A DNA stretch of 48,633 nt from Alphaproteobacteria bacterium (GTDB lineage: Bacteria; Pseudomonadota; Alphaproteobacteria; UBA9219). The notes below the pieces were generated by a model that was not told the origin of the DNA, ran no database searches, and saw only the letters and a program-made list of their open reading frames with translations. Positions 1 through 10,292 of this stretch are shown here, one piece after another. The stretch is taken from the NCBI GenBank assembly GCA_028691835.1, contig JAQUYN010000010.1, positions 1 to 48,633 on the forward strand, in the 5' to 3' direction. Positions within the stretch are counted from its first letter, which is position 1, and the number at the start of each line of letters is the position of its first letter. Both the position numbers and the translations under genes were made by a program.

Positions 1-1
1 G

Positions 2-847
2 GAGCTGACGCAAACAATCGGTGCCCGCCTGAACCTTGCCGGCTTTCTTGATTTTGGCTTTGGAAATTGGGAAGCTGCTGGCTTTCACGAACTTGTTCAC
101 GATCTTTATGCTTATGACATCTATGATTACGCTGATGGCATGAACCATATCGATCAAAAGCTTTGTTATCTGGAAACAGCGCCCCGTTTTTATCGTGTGC
201 TTGCGGCCACCGTGCCAGATAATGTCAAATCCTCCTACAAAGAGGTCGCTCGGTCCATCAAAGAAGAAATACGAGCAAAAACGTCAGGCCTTGTAAATGC
301 CGATAAGTTCATTGCGTGTCATGCCTCTGATACGCCTGAAGAGGCGCAACATATGGCGGCAACGCTTCTTAACCCCTACAATTTGGCAGCGGTTCGGTAT
401 CGATCTGCCCCGGCCCGAAAAGAATTTCTACGCTGGCTCGGCGGTTATCGCTCACGGTTAGAGGAAACGGGCATCAACCGTGAAGACTGTTGCATCGTGG
501 GGAGCGGGGCCTTGGAAGTCGCCGGAATCCGCACCGCGACGGACATAGACTTCACCGTTATCAAAAACATTCGTGACCGCCTTTTTACGCAAGCGCCAGC
601 CCCCGTTGCGCCCGGCCTTGATATCGTCATGGAAGGATACCACCGCACGCACGACGGGACCGCAATATCCGATGATCTGTTAATTGCAGACACAAGCCGC
701 CATGTTCGCTTTCGTGGATTCAAGTGCGCAACCCTTGATCTTATTCGGGATCGCAAAGCCTTTTCCGCACGCCCCAAGGATCTTATAGATGTTGACTTGA
801 TAGACCGATTCAAACTCAACAGGGGTCGCACCCAACAAGTGTCTTGA
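2..847 (+). CDS. Nucleotidyltransferase-fold protein, 5' end cut off by window edge
   Basis: The reading frame is open from base 2, so the N-terminus lies outside the window; the first internal ATG (140) is probably not the start. In the C-terminal half, GSGALEVAGIR followed by TDIDF matches the minimal nucleotidyltransferase signature (G-S, a short spacer, then D-x-D), which binds metal and nucleotide in that superfamily. Further on come conserved-looking stretches such as HVRFRGFKC and RPKDLIDVDLI. The gene lies 101 bp upstream of a glycosyltransferase on the same strand and near FkbM and glf, so a role in surface glycan assembly or decoration is plausible. The substrate cannot be read from sequence. 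I do not recognise a specific family. Confidence 0.6.
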   Translation, partial: ELTQTIGARLNLAGFLDFGFGNWEAAGFHELVHDLYAYDIYDYADGMNHIDQKLCYLETAPRFYRVLAATVPDNVKSSYKEVARSIKEEIRAKTSGLVNADKFIACHASDTPEEAQHMAATLLNPYNLAAVRYRSAPARKEFLRWLGGYRSRLEETGINREDCCIVGSGALEVAGIRTATDIDFTVIKNIRDRLFTQAPAPVAPGLDIVMEGYHRTHDGTAISDDLLIADTSRHVRFRGFKCATLDLIRDRKAFSARPKDLIDVDLIDRFKLNRGRTQQVS

Positions 848-948
848 ACGCCTATCGATTTTCTCATAGCTTAGAACTTATCGTCAACAATGTAGTCCTT
901 TTATCTGACAACGTCCCATAACCGAACTCCCTCTTTTCCTGTTTATGC

Positions 949-3705
949 ATGCCCTCTTCCGCCGCCCCAACAACACTTTATGAAAGTCCGGCAAGGCTTG
1001 CCTTTTTGGCTGCATCACAACAACCGGGTGCGCAACAACCGGATTTGTCCATTGTCGTTCCTGTTTATAACACGGCGCTTTATGTTGAAGCTTGTCTGGA
1101 TTCCATCCTTTCCCAACAGGGATGCACTTTTGAGCTGATCCTCGTCAATGATGGCTCAACGGACAACAGCTTGCAAATCATCAACGATTACGCGCAAAAC
1201 CATTCCGACCAAAACATTCTCATCCTTGATCAGGCCAACCAAGGACTCTCTGCTGTTCGCAATCTAGGTCTCCGACTTGCCTGCGGTGACTATGTTGCCT
1301 TTCTCGACAGCGATGACATGATGACGCCCGACAGCTATCGCCGCATGCTTGAGTTGGCGCGCGCGGGCGAATGCGATCTCGTTATCTGCAAAAGTTTCGA
1401 ATATAACCAAATTGCTAAAACAAATCGGCCTTTTTATGACGAATGGGTCTGGGCAAAAGTCATAGGCCCTTGTCCCGAGATGATCACAAACAGCAGCAAG
1501 CATCCAGATATTCTGATTTTCGAACCCAACGCAAACACTAAGATTATACGATCCGCTTTTGCCCGGTCTATCGGGCTTGTTTATCCCGAAGGTAAATATT
1601 TCGAAGATCCTCCAGCCCATATTTTGGCCTGTCTTGCAGCCAAGACTGTTGGTCTTGTCAACCACCGTGGCTATTGCTATCGCGTGGGCAGGGTCGGCAA
1701 AATTACAGCCACGAAAAATATCAGACGCTTTGACGTTCTGGACTCGGCAGAGCTTGCACTTCAGCAAGCCTTGCCTTTTTCCCCCAATGACGAACAAGGC
1801 GCACGGATCATGTTTGCGATTGGCCGCATTTTCGATTGGTGCGGCACGATGACTCCGGCTGAAGATCGCAGACGATTTTATACGCTTGCCTCGCAAAGAT
1901 TTTCCAACCTTCCGAAAGCCTGGCTTAAAGTGTTTGAGCGAGAATATGTGGCAAGCTATTTCCGTCAAATTACCCTTTTAGCCTTATATTATCGCCATAT
2001 TGAGCTGTCGGTAAGTTATGCTTCGGGGAAAACTGTTTTGTGGCAAATGCTATGGCCCATGATAAGGCATGGACGGATTAAGACCCTCTGGCGGCACCGC
2101 GTCCTGTTGCGCAACAGACAATACATCCCCCCCGTCGCGGCAAAGGCTGATCCAGAAACACCACACGGCCTCTTTCACACCATTCAAAGCTTCTTGGCCC
2201 AAAGTACACCCGCAGATTCATTTAAGAAAGACTTGAACGAAGTCTGTTGTTCTGTTGCCGGGAAAAACCTGTTTGTCCTACCCGTTGGGACCGTCATTCT
2301 GGATATTCAATCTGGGTATGAACTTTTATCTTTTCAGCTCGCCTGCCGCAACGGGGACAAACCCATCTATATCGTCAATACGGATGCCGAACGGCGCGCC
2401 CTCCTTCAGGAAACGGCAGAGAAACACGGGCTGAAGCACCTGCGCTTTTTCTCCACGATTGATGCGGCAACCGACACGATCCGAGACAATCAAGAAATCA
2501 TCGGATTACTTAAAATCGACGCACCAATACTGAACGAAGAGAGGCTGCGCCAGATACCCAACGATCTGGAAATACTTCACGCCTTTGGCTCTTATACTCA
2601 CAAGAACCTTTCCCCCTTGACCCTCTTTCGCATCAGCACCCGGCGCTTCAAATCTTTTTATTGGCGCAACGATGATAGCCTGAACGAAGTCGATACTGTC
2701 GCCGGTGACAAAGATACGCGTCCCGAAGTTTCCATTGTTGTGCCCGCCTATGGCGTGGAACACTATCTGGATCGCTGCCTTTCCTCCCTGATCGAACAGA
2801 CCATCGTCCGTAAAGAAATTATTGTCGTTGATGACGGATCAAAAGATCGTAGCGGCGAAATCGCAGATGAATGGCAGGCACGCTATCCCTCCATTATCAA
2901 GGTCATTCATAAACCTAACGAGGGATGCGCTTGCGCTCGCTCTGTCGGTCTGGCGGCATCGACGGGCCAATTCACAGGATTTGTCGATGGCGATGACTGG
3001 GTTGATCCCCCGATGTTCGAAAAATTGTACGAAGCCGCTGCCTTGTTAAGAACGGACATTTCGCAATGTGGTTTCCGCAAAGTGTTTGAGCTGGATAATG
3101 CGCAAGAAAACTGCATCGAAAAATACCAAACCAACATGACAGCGGCAACCTCTTGCTGTGCAGGACTCATCAAACATATACCGACCTTATTGCCCCTTCA
3201 GCCCTCCATATGGCGGCGCTTATACCGCAGTAATTTCTTACGGGATCAGGGCGTGGATTTTCCGCATCATATTCCACGCTTTGATGATCTTCCCTTCCAA
3301 TTCTCCAGCTTTCTGTCCGCTTCACGCGTTTCTGTCATTCCCGGAATTTATTACAATTATCGCCTTCAGCGCATAGGGCAAGATGTTGCCGTTACGGATG
3401 AAAGGCTGTTTGTTCATTTCGATATTTTTTCAGACTTGAAAAAAGAAATCGCCAAAAATGGAACCTTTTTAACGGAAGCAAAACTTAAACGCGTCCAGCT
3501 TAATTCACATGAATGGGCCCTATCGCGGATAGAACCCGCATATCGCGCCGAATATGAAAAGCGCATGGGGCCTGATCTTTTTGAAAACAACAGCTTTATG
3601 AACTGTGCTGATATTCTGTTCGTCGCTTGGCGCAGTCCACGCCAAATATTCAGAATGACGATAAAGGTCTTAAAAAAATACTTAATCGGCAACTATCTGA
3701 AATAG
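949..3705 (+). CDS. Glycosyltransferase with two family-2 (GT-A) catalytic domains
   Basis: 918 residues. The first GT2 domain begins near residue 34 (LSIVVPVYNT, VNDGSTDNS, FLDSDD) and the second near residue 590 (VSIVVPAYGVEHYL, VVDDGSKDRSG, FVDGDDWVD). Both keep the nucleotide-binding D and the D-x-D metal motif, so both could be active. GT2 enzymes transfer a sugar from a nucleotide-sugar in the cytoplasm. About 340 residues between the domains are not recognisable to me. There is no signal peptide or clear membrane helix. It probably builds a surface polysaccharide, given the FkbM and glf genes next door. Its stop codon is 1 bp from the stop of the convergent FkbM gene, so the two transcripts meet with no room for a terminator between them. 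Confidence 0.9.
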   Translation: MPSSAAPTTLYESPARLAFLAASQQPGAQQPDLSIVVPVYNTALYVEACLDSILSQQGCTFELILVNDGSTDNSLQIINDYAQNHSDQNILILDQANQGLSAVRNLGLRLACGDYVAFLDSDDMMTPDSYRRMLELARAGECDLVICKSFEYNQIAKTNRPFYDEWVWAKVIGPCPEMITNSSKHPDILIFEPNANTKIIRSAFARSIGLVYPEGKYFEDPPAHILACLAAKTVGLVNHRGYCYRVGRVGKITATKNIRRFDVLDSAELALQQALPFSPNDEQGARIMFAIGRIFDWCGTMTPAEDRRRFYTLASQRFSNLPKAWLKVFEREYVASYFRQITLLALYYRHIELSVSYASGKTVLWQMLWPMIRHGRIKTLWRHRVLLRNRQYIPPVAAKADPETPHGLFHTIQSFLAQSTPADSFKKDLNEVCCSVAGKNLFVLPVGTVILDIQSGYELLSFQLACRNGDKPIYIVNTDAERRALLQETAEKHGLKHLRFFSTIDAATDTIRDNQEIIGLLKIDAPILNEERLRQIPNDLEILHAFGSYTHKNLSPLTLFRISTRRFKSFYWRNDDSLNEVDTVAGDKDTRPEVSIVVPAYGVEHYLDRCLSSLIEQTIVRKEIIVVDDGSKDRSGEIADEWQARYPSIIKVIHKPNEGCACARSVGLAASTGQFTGFVDGDDWVDPPMFEKLYEAAALLRTDISQCGFRKVFELDNAQENCIEKYQTNMTAATSCCAGLIKHIPTLLPLQPSIWRRLYRSNFLRDQGVDFPHHIPRFDDLPFQFSSFLSASRVSVIPGIYYNYRLQRIGQDVAVTDERLFVHFDIFSDLKKEIAKNGTFLTEAKLKRVQLNSHEWALSRIEPAYRAEYEKRMGPDLFENNSFMNCADILFVAWRSPRQIFRMTIKVLKKYLIGNYLK

Positions 3706-3706
3706 A

Positions 3707-4888
3707 TTAGGGCCTTGCCGCATGAAGGTCGAACCATTCAATATAAAAGGACTTGCTCAAAGCCTCCGCCCGGCTGACTTCATAGTCAACAAGATGCGTT
3801 CGCATCGCATCCGCTGGCATCCATTCTCCCGGTGTTTCTTCGCCGAAAAGACCGCTGCTTCCCGGTTTGAAATGATAATCAGGAACAGCCACCCCTTCTC
3901 GTGCTGGCGATGCAGAGATGTGCTCCTCTACCTTGGCTTGGTTTATCAACTTAAAACGATCATAGCCTTGTTCCACTAATATCTCGAAAACATCACGATG
4001 CCCGTTTTCAAAAGAAATGTATTTCGGCTTAACTTTGGCCTGCGCCAGCGGCACAACGGAAAAGCGGTCATACCCTTCAATATCTACTTTGGCATAATAG
4101 GGAACACCAAAACGAGCCGTTATCATATCCATAGTAACGGCCTCAACATCGATTTCGATAACCGGGTGGCCCCGTGATGCCGTTTTTTGACGAAACGAGC
4201 TCCACTCGCTATGGTCCTGATTAACATAGAACGAAAAAAATCCGGCTTGAGGCCCAAGCCCAAGGTTAAACAAAAACAGGCGATTCTCCTGAATTTCCTT
4301 TTGAAACCGACGCGCTGCAGCCGCACACAAAACTGGATTAGCATCAAGCGCAACAACGCGAAATCCCTTTTTCAAGTAAAAATCGGTATCATTGCCATTA
4401 TGCATGCCTATATCAAAAATCAAATCGGACTGTTGTTCAGCGAGAACTTCGGGCAAGTCCAAAAGAGTCCGCCGAACAAAAACGGCCGCTTCTTTAAGCC
4501 CCGGCAGATCCATCTTTTCATTATGAAAATCGCCCCGCCCACCGATTCTAAAAATCTCTGAAATCGAGCAAAAGGCTTCGGCCTTTTCTTGATTGCAAGT
4601 GACCTCGCATAAATCAAGCCCAAATTCGATACGAACACGGCAAGCGTCAGAAGAAACAGGCAACGATCCCAAGACTTCCCACGTCCCATCAAGATTACGG
4701 ATCATGTTCAATCTCGTTGCCTCTTCGGCAAACTTCACACAAAATAAAACACGCATGTCGGCGGAAAGAAACGTTAGAAAACTGTCATCCTCAGCCTTCA
4801 CATCAACCTCAAAAACATCGCCAACGGCAATCTCGCCAACAACCGTGGTGAGATCGCGAAAAGGGTGTCTGGCTTTTTCCTGAACCAT
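3707..4888 (-). CDS. FkbM-family SAM-dependent methyltransferase with extra N-terminal domain
   Basis: 393 residues from the ATG at 4888, chosen because it lies just after the glf stop codon; an upstream start at 4924 would overlap glf. The C-terminal half is an FkbM-type methyltransferase: SAM motif I DIGMHNGNDT near residue 158, then VVALDANP and YAKVDIEGYD. FkbM enzymes O-methylate sugars or polyketides using S-adenosylmethionine. The first 145 residues or so are not part of that domain. They read as a beta-rich module with MIRNLDGTWE and RVRIEFGLDLCEVTCN, which resembles the galectin sandwich pattern (inference only). The gene is cotranscribed with glf, 4 bp upstream, so a glycan substrate, perhaps containing galactofuranose, is likely. 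Confidence 0.85.
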   Translation of the reverse strand: MVQEKARHPFRDLTTVVGEIAVGDVFEVDVKAEDDSFLTFLSADMRVLFCVKFAEEATRLNMIRNLDGTWEVLGSLPVSSDACRVRIEFGLDLCEVTCNQEKAEAFCSISEIFRIGGRGDFHNEKMDLPGLKEAAVFVRRTLLDLPEVLAEQQSDLIFDIGMHNGNDTDFYLKKGFRVVALDANPVLCAAAARRFQKEIQENRLFLFNLGLGPQAGFFSFYVNQDHSEWSSFRQKTASRGHPVIEIDVEAVTMDMITARFGVPYYAKVDIEGYDRFSVVPLAQAKVKPKYISFENGHRDVFEILVEQGYDRFKLINQAKVEEHISASPAREGVAVPDYHFKPGSSGLFGEETPGEWMPADAMRTHLVDYEVSRAEALSKSFYIEWFDLHAARP

Positions 4889-4892
4889 TTGA

Positions 4893-6011
4893 TTATGCCT
4901 TTGCAAGAATCTTATACAAAGCAAGCGCCGATGCGCAGGCTTGATCCATATTGTAATACTGGTATTTCCCTAGCCGCCCTGCAAACAACACCTTGTCTTT
5001 GTGTCTTTGTTCAAGCTCAACATAAGGGGCGATCCGCGCCCGTGAATCAGGCCCCGGAATTGGATAATACGGCTCGGTCTGGCCCCATATGTGGTCTTGC
5101 GGATAGTCATAGATGAGTGTTGTATCTGCGGCTTTTTGTCCCGTCAGATGTTTCATTTCCGTTACGCGTAAATACGCCTCATCATTAGGATAGTTGACGG
5201 TTCCCGTTGGCTGAAAGACCTCAACGGGCTTGTTTTGAAAATCAAAACGCAAAGAACGATAAGGAAGCACCCCATGCGCATAATCAAAATATTCGTCAAT
5301 TGGTCCCGTAAAAATTATGCGTCCAGCCTTAACGGAACGAACGTCAGCAAAATCTGTATTCAAACACAATTCGATGTTGGGATGATCCAGCATTTTTTTG
5401 AATAGAGCGGTAAACCCGTCACACGGCATACACTGGAAACTGTCTTGAAAATACCTGTCGTCGCGACTGATGTGAACAGGAACACGCCCCGTCACGGCTG
5501 GATCAAGCGCTTCTGGATTCATATTCCATTGTTTTTCCGAATAATGCAGAAACACTTTTTCATAAATATATTCTGCTAACTCGTGCAGCACAGGGCTTTG
5601 GTTTTGCCGCAGTTTCAATATCGGAACTTTAACACCCATACCATAATGGGCAACCAATTCATCCGTTAGCAACTTGGCCTTGGCAGCAGGAAATAGGGCC
5701 TCAATAGAATTAAGGTTAAACGGAATGGGAACCAACATTCCATCAATTTTCCCCAATACTTTATGTTCGTAAGGCCGCCACGTCGTAAAACGGGAAAGAT
5801 AGTCACGAACGTTATCACTATTCGTATGAAAACTATGCGGGCCATATCGATGAACAAGAAGGCCATGATCGTCTCCTTCATCATAAGCATTGCCTGCTAT
5901 ATGGGGCCTCCGATCAACCAGCATCACCTTTCGTCCAGCTTCCCTCGCCAAACGCTCGGCAAGCGTTGCCCCGGTAAACCCAGCCCCAACGATCAAATAA
6001 TCAACAGACAT
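4893..6011 (-). CDS. glf: UDP-galactopyranose mutase
   Basis: 372 residues from the ATG at 6011 (MSVDYLIVGAGFTGA), placing the FAD-binding GxGxxG at the N-terminus as in the family; a longer frame to 6059 adds an unlikely leader. The enzyme is a flavoprotein that interconverts UDP-galactopyranose and UDP-galactofuranose, the donor for galactofuranose in O-antigens, capsules and exopolysaccharides. Other family landmarks are MLVDRRPHIAGNAYDE, HRYGPHSFHTN, FLHYSEKQW and the C-terminal GRLGKYQYYNMDQ. Length is normal. It is followed 4 bp later by the FkbM methyltransferase, indicating an operon, and implies that this organism makes a galactofuranose-containing glycan. Confidence 0.95.
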   Translation of the reverse strand: MSVDYLIVGAGFTGATLAERLAREAGRKVMLVDRRPHIAGNAYDEGDDHGLLVHRYGPHSFHTNSDNVRDYLSRFTTWRPYEHKVLGKIDGMLVPIPFNLNSIEALFPAAKAKLLTDELVAHYGMGVKVPILKLRQNQSPVLHELAEYIYEKVFLHYSEKQWNMNPEALDPAVTGRVPVHISRDDRYFQDSFQCMPCDGFTALFKKMLDHPNIELCLNTDFADVRSVKAGRIIFTGPIDEYFDYAHGVLPYRSLRFDFQNKPVEVFQPTGTVNYPNDEAYLRVTEMKHLTGQKAADTTLIYDYPQDHIWGQTEPYYPIPGPDSRARIAPYVELEQRHKDKVLFAGRLGKYQYYNMDQACASALALYKILAKA

Positions 6012-6262
6012 ACTTGCATACCCCAAACCCAAGAGGCAGCCAACAAGGAGGCCCCGCAAAAAGAGATGAAGCCTACCTTATTAGAATAAACGGAAGGCGG
6101 CAAGCCATGCCGCTACAAAGAAACAGCCGGATCGTTTTTATCTTTTCTTTAACTCCCTTTCTACAGAGTCACAGCTGCAATCGTTTTCAAAACCAAGTCA
6201 CGCAAACGATTTGCTTTATGTCTATGTTAATCAAAAAGCGCCACATGAAGAGGGAACGCCAC

Positions 6263-7051
6263 ATGAAAAAAATACAAACTATGGGCGGTGCTCTCTTGTT
6301 TTTCTTTTGTTTAGCTTCCGTGGGCAGAGCACAAACAGATAACGGCAACATGCCGTTGCGAGCCAGCCTCGCCTCTATCCACGGCGTGATAAACTCTCCT
6401 GACGAAGGGCCCTTTGTCGATCTTATCAAGGCTATTGGCGCAGAAACGGGAAGGACTCTTTCCATCGAAGTGGTTCCTATGTCGAGATCCATTGACAATG
6501 TGATCAAAGGCCGTGCGGATTTTCATATACCGACCATCCGAAATCGTCTCTTAGACGAAGCCAGTTTACCTTTTAGTTTTACAACAGAAAGCTATGGCGC
6601 GGTCAGTTTTGTTATTTACTCAAGCAACAAAAAGATTTTGACAAAAAAAATAATCACCGAAGCTCTTGCCAAAGGGGAGAAAACTTTTCCCTATATTCTC
6701 GAAGTGCCCGCCAGCATGGAAAGACTCTTTCCCTTTCCTTGCGTTCCCAGCAATGACACCACCAACTCCCTTAACAAGGTCCTGAAGGGCCGTGTTGACG
6801 CCCTTATATGGGCACAGGAAGACGTTGACCTTATTCTTCACAAAGACAAGCTTAAGAATATCCATCGCGACCACTGGGAAGATTTGGAAGACACGATCAT
6901 CATCCCCAAAGGTGAAGAAGAAAAGGAAACAGATCGCCTTTTATCCGGTGCCATCAAAAAACTCAGAAAATCAGGTAAACTCAAGGAAATCTATTCAACC
7001 GTTCATCAACCTTTTTCCCCCTGGCAACCCGCCGACATGGGATGGGAATAA
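6263..7051 (+). CDS. Periplasmic solute-binding protein, family 3 (amino-acid-type)
   Basis: 262 residues from the ATG at 6263, which has GAGGGA about 8 bases upstream and begins a good signal peptide (MKKIQTMGGALLFFFCLASVGRAQ). The 11-base string cgccacatgaa occurs twice, 18 bases apart in frame (6239 and 6257), so the ATG at 6245 is an alternative start. The mature protein has SBP_bac_3 features: a central region GRADFHIPTIRN, then RVDALIWAQEDVDLIL and a C-terminal IKKLRKSGKLKEIY. Such proteins bind small solutes in the periplasm for ABC importers or as sensors. No permease or ATPase is adjacent. The convergent neighbour is a sensor kinase with a periplasmic domain, so a sensing role is possible but not shown. 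Confidence 0.85.
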   Translation: MKKIQTMGGALLFFFCLASVGRAQTDNGNMPLRASLASIHGVINSPDEGPFVDLIKAIGAETGRTLSIEVVPMSRSIDNVIKGRADFHIPTIRNRLLDEASLPFSFTTESYGAVSFVIYSSNKKILTKKIITEALAKGEKTFPYILEVPASMERLFPFPCVPSNDTTNSLNKVLKGRVDALIWAQEDVDLILHKDKLKNIHRDHWEDLEDTIIIPKGEEEKETDRLLSGAIKKLRKSGKLKEIYSTVHQPFSPWQPADMGWE

Positions 7052-7056
7052 GGACT

Positions 7057-9432
7057 TTAAACTTTTTTCTTGTCACGACCCCATTCTTTCAATTTTTGGG
7101 CAATCTGTTCTGGCCCGAATGGCTTGCCAATGTGATCGTCCATACCGTTTTGAAGACAGCGTTCGTAATCCCGCGTCAGGGCGTCCGCCGTCACAGCGAC
7201 GATGGATGTATGACGATTTTTGAGGCGATCTCGTTCCCTAATCCTACGTGTCGCTTCATAACCGTCCATAATCGGCATCTGGCAATCCATAAAAATAATG
7301 TCATAGACGCTTTCCCTTGTTTTTTCGACAGCCTCTTGACCATTTTGAGCGATGGAGGGATCGCACCCGTATTTTTTTAGGACCTCGCACAAAAGAAGCC
7401 TATTCGTCGCCATATCATCAACAACGAGAACGCTTAGATCGCTGAAATCATTTTTCTCAAGATCTTTTACAAGTTGGTCTTGCTCCTTCATAGAACAGAA
7501 AAGGCTGTGCCGCGTCAACACAGGCAAGGAATGGTTCTCCTGCTTGGCTTGCCACAAAACCTTTAGCATAGCCTCCATTTGATAGGGATAAAAAGGCTTG
7601 ACCAAAAAGCCAGAAGCCCCCGCCTCGGCCAATCGGCTAAGCGACGCCATTTTTCCAAAAGCAGAAACCATGATGATCAAGGGATGACCGAATTGAAGAT
7701 TGTCCGAAATGGTCTGACATAAATCAAGGCCATTCGAATGGGAGTCTGCGGTGCCAATTCTGTGGTCAATAACAATAAAGTCGAACCTCTTTTTCAATTG
7801 AGCTTCATGTTCAAGACTGTCGAGAGCCTCATTGGCAGTGAACGCTGTTTTTACTGTCATGCCAAACTTGCTCAAGGGAATAGACATGATCCGTTGGCTT
7901 GGCGGATAATCATCGACGACAAGAACGCTCAATCCTTCAAGGTGAACGTCCCCGGAAATCTGCAAGGGTCTTTTGACTGTTCCCAAGGGAAGACTCAAAT
8001 CGAAAGAAAATGTCGATCCTTTTCCTTCCTCACTCTCGGCGCTTAATCGTCCTCCCATTTGCTGAAGCAGTTTGCTTGATATAGGAAGCCCCAAACCAGT
8101 TCCACCAAAACGTTTGGTCGTTGAATCCTCCCCTTGCGTAAAACGTTCAAAAATACAGTTTATCTTTTCCCGTGGAATACCCATTCCCGTATCAGAGATA
8201 CTTACCTTCAACGCAATCTGGTCAGCTGCGCCTTTTTGCGTATTCAAAAAGACACAGACATGGCCTTCTTGCGTAAACTTGATGGCGTTCCCGATCAAAT
8301 TGATCAGAATTTGTTTAAATCGTCCTGGATCCCCCACGACATAGATGGGCCTAGCATCATTTGTTGAAACAATAATCTCAAGATTTTTCTCCTGAGCGCT
8401 GAGAGACATGATGTCGATAACGTCAGACAAAACTTCATGTACATTAAAATTAACGGAATCCAACACCAGGCGCCCAGACTCGATTTTGGCATAATCTAAA
8501 ATGTCATTGATGAGCCCAAGCAACCCTTCGCCAGACTTATATGTAATTTCCGTCCAAGCCCTCTGTTCGTCCATAAGGTTCGTATCCAAAAGCAAGCGGG
8601 TCATGCCTATGATGGCGTTCAATGGCGTCCGAATTTCATGGCTCATGTTCGCTAGAAAATCGCTTTTTGCTTCGTTTGCCTGCTGCGCTTCAATGACAAG
8701 ATGCGCCCGCTCCTCACTGAGTTGACGAATTTCGGCAGCGTTATCCCGAAAAATGGAAAGGGCATGCGCCATAGCGCCAAGCTCATCGTACCGTTCTGTC
8801 CCTGGTATGGGGGTATCAAGTTTACCATCAGATAAAGCCGACATAGCCCGCGTCATATCAACAATGGGACGCGTAAAAGAGTGAACAATAAAGAAAAGAA
8901 AGAAACAGATCACCACGACAAGAAAAAGGCTCGTCAAAAAGAACTCAAGAATGATAGATGTTCGTTCTTGTTTGGCACGTTCAAGGGAAAAAACAAGTTC
9001 GATGGATCCGATCTTGATCTTTTTATCCTTTTGCACTTTGACAATCGGCTGCTGTATGCGCAAATTTCCTGCACCAGCTAAAGCGGCACCTTTCGATTGC
9101 GCAAAAAGGATTCCATCTTCATCGTAAATGACACCACTCACATAATCCGGGTCGGCATTTAAAGAGAGGAGAAGATGCATCGATTCATCTTTGTTGAGAT
9201 TCCAAAGAAGATCCGCTGCGGCATTTTTCATAACGTCGGAATCCGTCACAGCTTTTTCTTTAACCGAATCCTCGATAACATGATAATGCTTTTGCGCCGC
9301 CACAAAAGCCGTAACACTGGCAACCAATATTGCCAAAGAGAACAAAGGAAAAATGGCGCGTCTGGCAAGACTGCCTAAAAAAAAGAGCTTAATACTGGAG
9401 AGTGGAGCGTTTTGCATTTTGCGAACTGCCAT
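7057..9432 (-). CDS. Membrane hybrid sensor histidine kinase with two receiver domains
   Basis: 791 residues. Membrane segments at about 20-45 and 164-190 flank a periplasmic sensor region of about 120 residues. Then come a HAMP linker (about 187-245), a HisKA domain with the phospho-acceptor in [11 protein letters not shown] (near residue 264), a HATPase domain ([29 protein letters not shown]) and two receiver domains starting near 502 ([11 protein letters not shown]) and 665 ([11 protein letters not shown]). Receiver 2 keeps the acceptor Asp in [11 protein letters not shown]; receiver 1 has VIDHRIG at that place. There is no C-terminal HPt domain and no response regulator gene alongside, so output must go through a separate phosphorelay. 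The signal is unknown. MQNAPL at 9417 is an alternative start. Confidence 0.92.
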   Translation of the reverse strand: MAVRKMQNAPLSSIKLFFLGSLARRAIFPLFSLAILVASVTAFVAAQKHYHVIEDSVKEKAVTDSDVMKNAAADLLWNLNKDESMHLLLSLNADPDYVSGVIYDEDGILFAQSKGAALAGAGNLRIQQPIVKVQKDKKIKIGSIELVFSLERAKQERTSIILEFFLTSLFLVVVICFFLFFIVHSFTRPIVDMTRAMSALSDGKLDTPIPGTERYDELGAMAHALSIFRDNAAEIRQLSEERAHLVIEAQQANEAKSDFLANMSHEIRTPLNAIIGMTRLLLDTNLMDEQRAWTEITYKSGEGLLGLINDILDYAKIESGRLVLDSVNFNVHEVLSDVIDIMSLSAQEKNLEIIVSTNDARPIYVVGDPGRFKQILINLIGNAIKFTQEGHVCVFLNTQKGAADQIALKVSISDTGMGIPREKINCIFERFTQGEDSTTKRFGGTGLGLPISSKLLQQMGGRLSAESEEGKGSTFSFDLSLPLGTVKRPLQISGDVHLEGLSVLVVDDYPPSQRIMSIPLSKFGMTVKTAFTANEALDSLEHEAQLKKRFDFIVIDHRIGTADSHSNGLDLCQTISDNLQFGHPLIIMVSAFGKMASLSRLAEAGASGFLVKPFYPYQMEAMLKVLWQAKQENHSLPVLTRHSLFCSMKEQDQLVKDLEKNDFSDLSVLVVDDMATNRLLLCEVLKKYGCDPSIAQNGQEAVEKTRESVYDIIFMDCQMPIMDGYEATRRIRERDRLKNRHTSIVAVTADALTRDYERCLQNGMDDHIGKPFGPEQIAQKLKEWGRDKKKV

Positions 9433-9730
9433 TTTTCATTCTCTGCTTCTTTCGTTCAAAAATGAATACTAGAAGCAAACAAGTTAAAAAATCGCACTCT
9501 CTCTTCCGGCATACAAAAGGGTGTAACTGTCGGACTTTTATCGGTAAAAAATGAGCATCTTGGCTGTTCCCGCATAGATCGGCAAACAGTCGGCACCCTT
9601 CATTCTGTGGAAACTTGGAAAGACCGTCGCGGGGTAACTCTTTTTTGTGGTTAACTATAAAATGGGGATTTTCTTGCCGCTTTCGCCCGGATAAGATGCC
9701 ATTACAGTCACACAAGAAAGGCTTTTTCGA
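9433..9730. other. Divergent intergenic region, no gene seen
   Basis: About 300 bases between the starts of the histidine kinase gene (minus) and the small gene at 9731 (plus). It must carry promoters for both. An AT-rich TATAAA around 9655-9660 and TAAGAT near 9692 are weak -10 candidates for the plus-strand gene, but neither has a convincing -35. A minus-strand frame runs through part of the region but has no recognisable content and overlaps the kinase start, so I do not call it. Confidence 0.4.
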
Positions 9731-10099
9731 ATGATCAATCCCCCGAAGATTCAACAAGCATCCATTCGCGTTCCCACCACCATGAATGAAATTCAGGCGG
9801 GCTTTATGGTTTCCGCGCTTGGCTGGTTTCTAGGCGAGAACCCGCAAGCAGCCGTCAATTTGGTGTGGGATACATCAAAGAATGCTGGCCGTTATGCGCC
9901 TTATACCATTGTATACACTTCAGGCGACAACAACGGCAAGAACCCACACGCGGCAGCGACACGCGCCAAACTGCAAAGCTATGTCGATAGCAGCGCAGAA
10001 ATTCCAGCGGTTAATGACGTTGCAGCACACAGGCGTGCATTTGAGCTTGTGGCAGAAATGCGTCGCACTCAGGTTTCTTCCAGTCTGGGGTATGCCTAA
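9731..10099 (+). CDS. Hypothetical protein, 122 residues
   Basis: Not recognised. It is a soluble small protein with no signal peptide or membrane helix, with an AAAGG about 10 bases before the ATG. The middle (GFMVSALGWFLGENPQ, then VNLVWDTSKNAGRYAPYT) looks folded; the C-terminus is helical and charged (HRRAFELVAEMRR). It stands alone between divergent and convergent neighbours, so there is no operon to suggest a role. Its stop lies 11 bases before a copy of the dispersed palindromic repeat. Codon use looks like that of its neighbours, which supports a real gene. Confidence 0.65.
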   Translation: MINPPKIQQASIRVPTTMNEIQAGFMVSALGWFLGENPQAAVNLVWDTSKNAGRYAPYTIVYTSGDNNGKNPHAAATRAKLQSYVDSSAEIPAVNDVAAHRRAFELVAEMRRTQVSSSLGYA

Positions 10100-10110
10100 A
10101 AACCCTGCTC

Positions 10111-10263
10111 TTATACCAGCGAGCCTATGAACGGACTCATTGAAAGGGCCGCTCTCAATCACTCGCTCTGCGCCTCACGATCCTCTTGCCGGACGCTCGC
10201 TTTGTTTTTAAAGGAAAGGCCTGTCCGGCGAGAGGATCCCTCCTCGCAACCGCGCGTGACCTG
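10111..10263 (-). repeat. Dispersed palindromic repeat, copy A
   Basis: Related to the sequences at 30765-30978 and 38764-38999 but in the opposite orientation, and to 21719-21795. Bases 10123-10159 are identical (reverse complement) to 21747-21783 over 37 bases. The core is a hairpin with arms containing CTCTTGCCGGAC and GTCCGGCGAGAG around an AT-rich centre. It lies between the 3' ends of the hypothetical gene at 9731 and gap, where it may act as a bidirectional transcription end or mRNA stabiliser (inference). Confidence 0.85.
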
Positions 10264-10292
10264 ATTGGATGCTTTCATACGTAGGTTGCGTA

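Noticed and set aside
1264..1968. Long minus-strand open frame (234 residues) inside the glycosyltransferase gene
   Set aside because: It is antisense to a clear double GT2 coding sequence, has no recognisable motifs, and arises from codon bias in the real gene.
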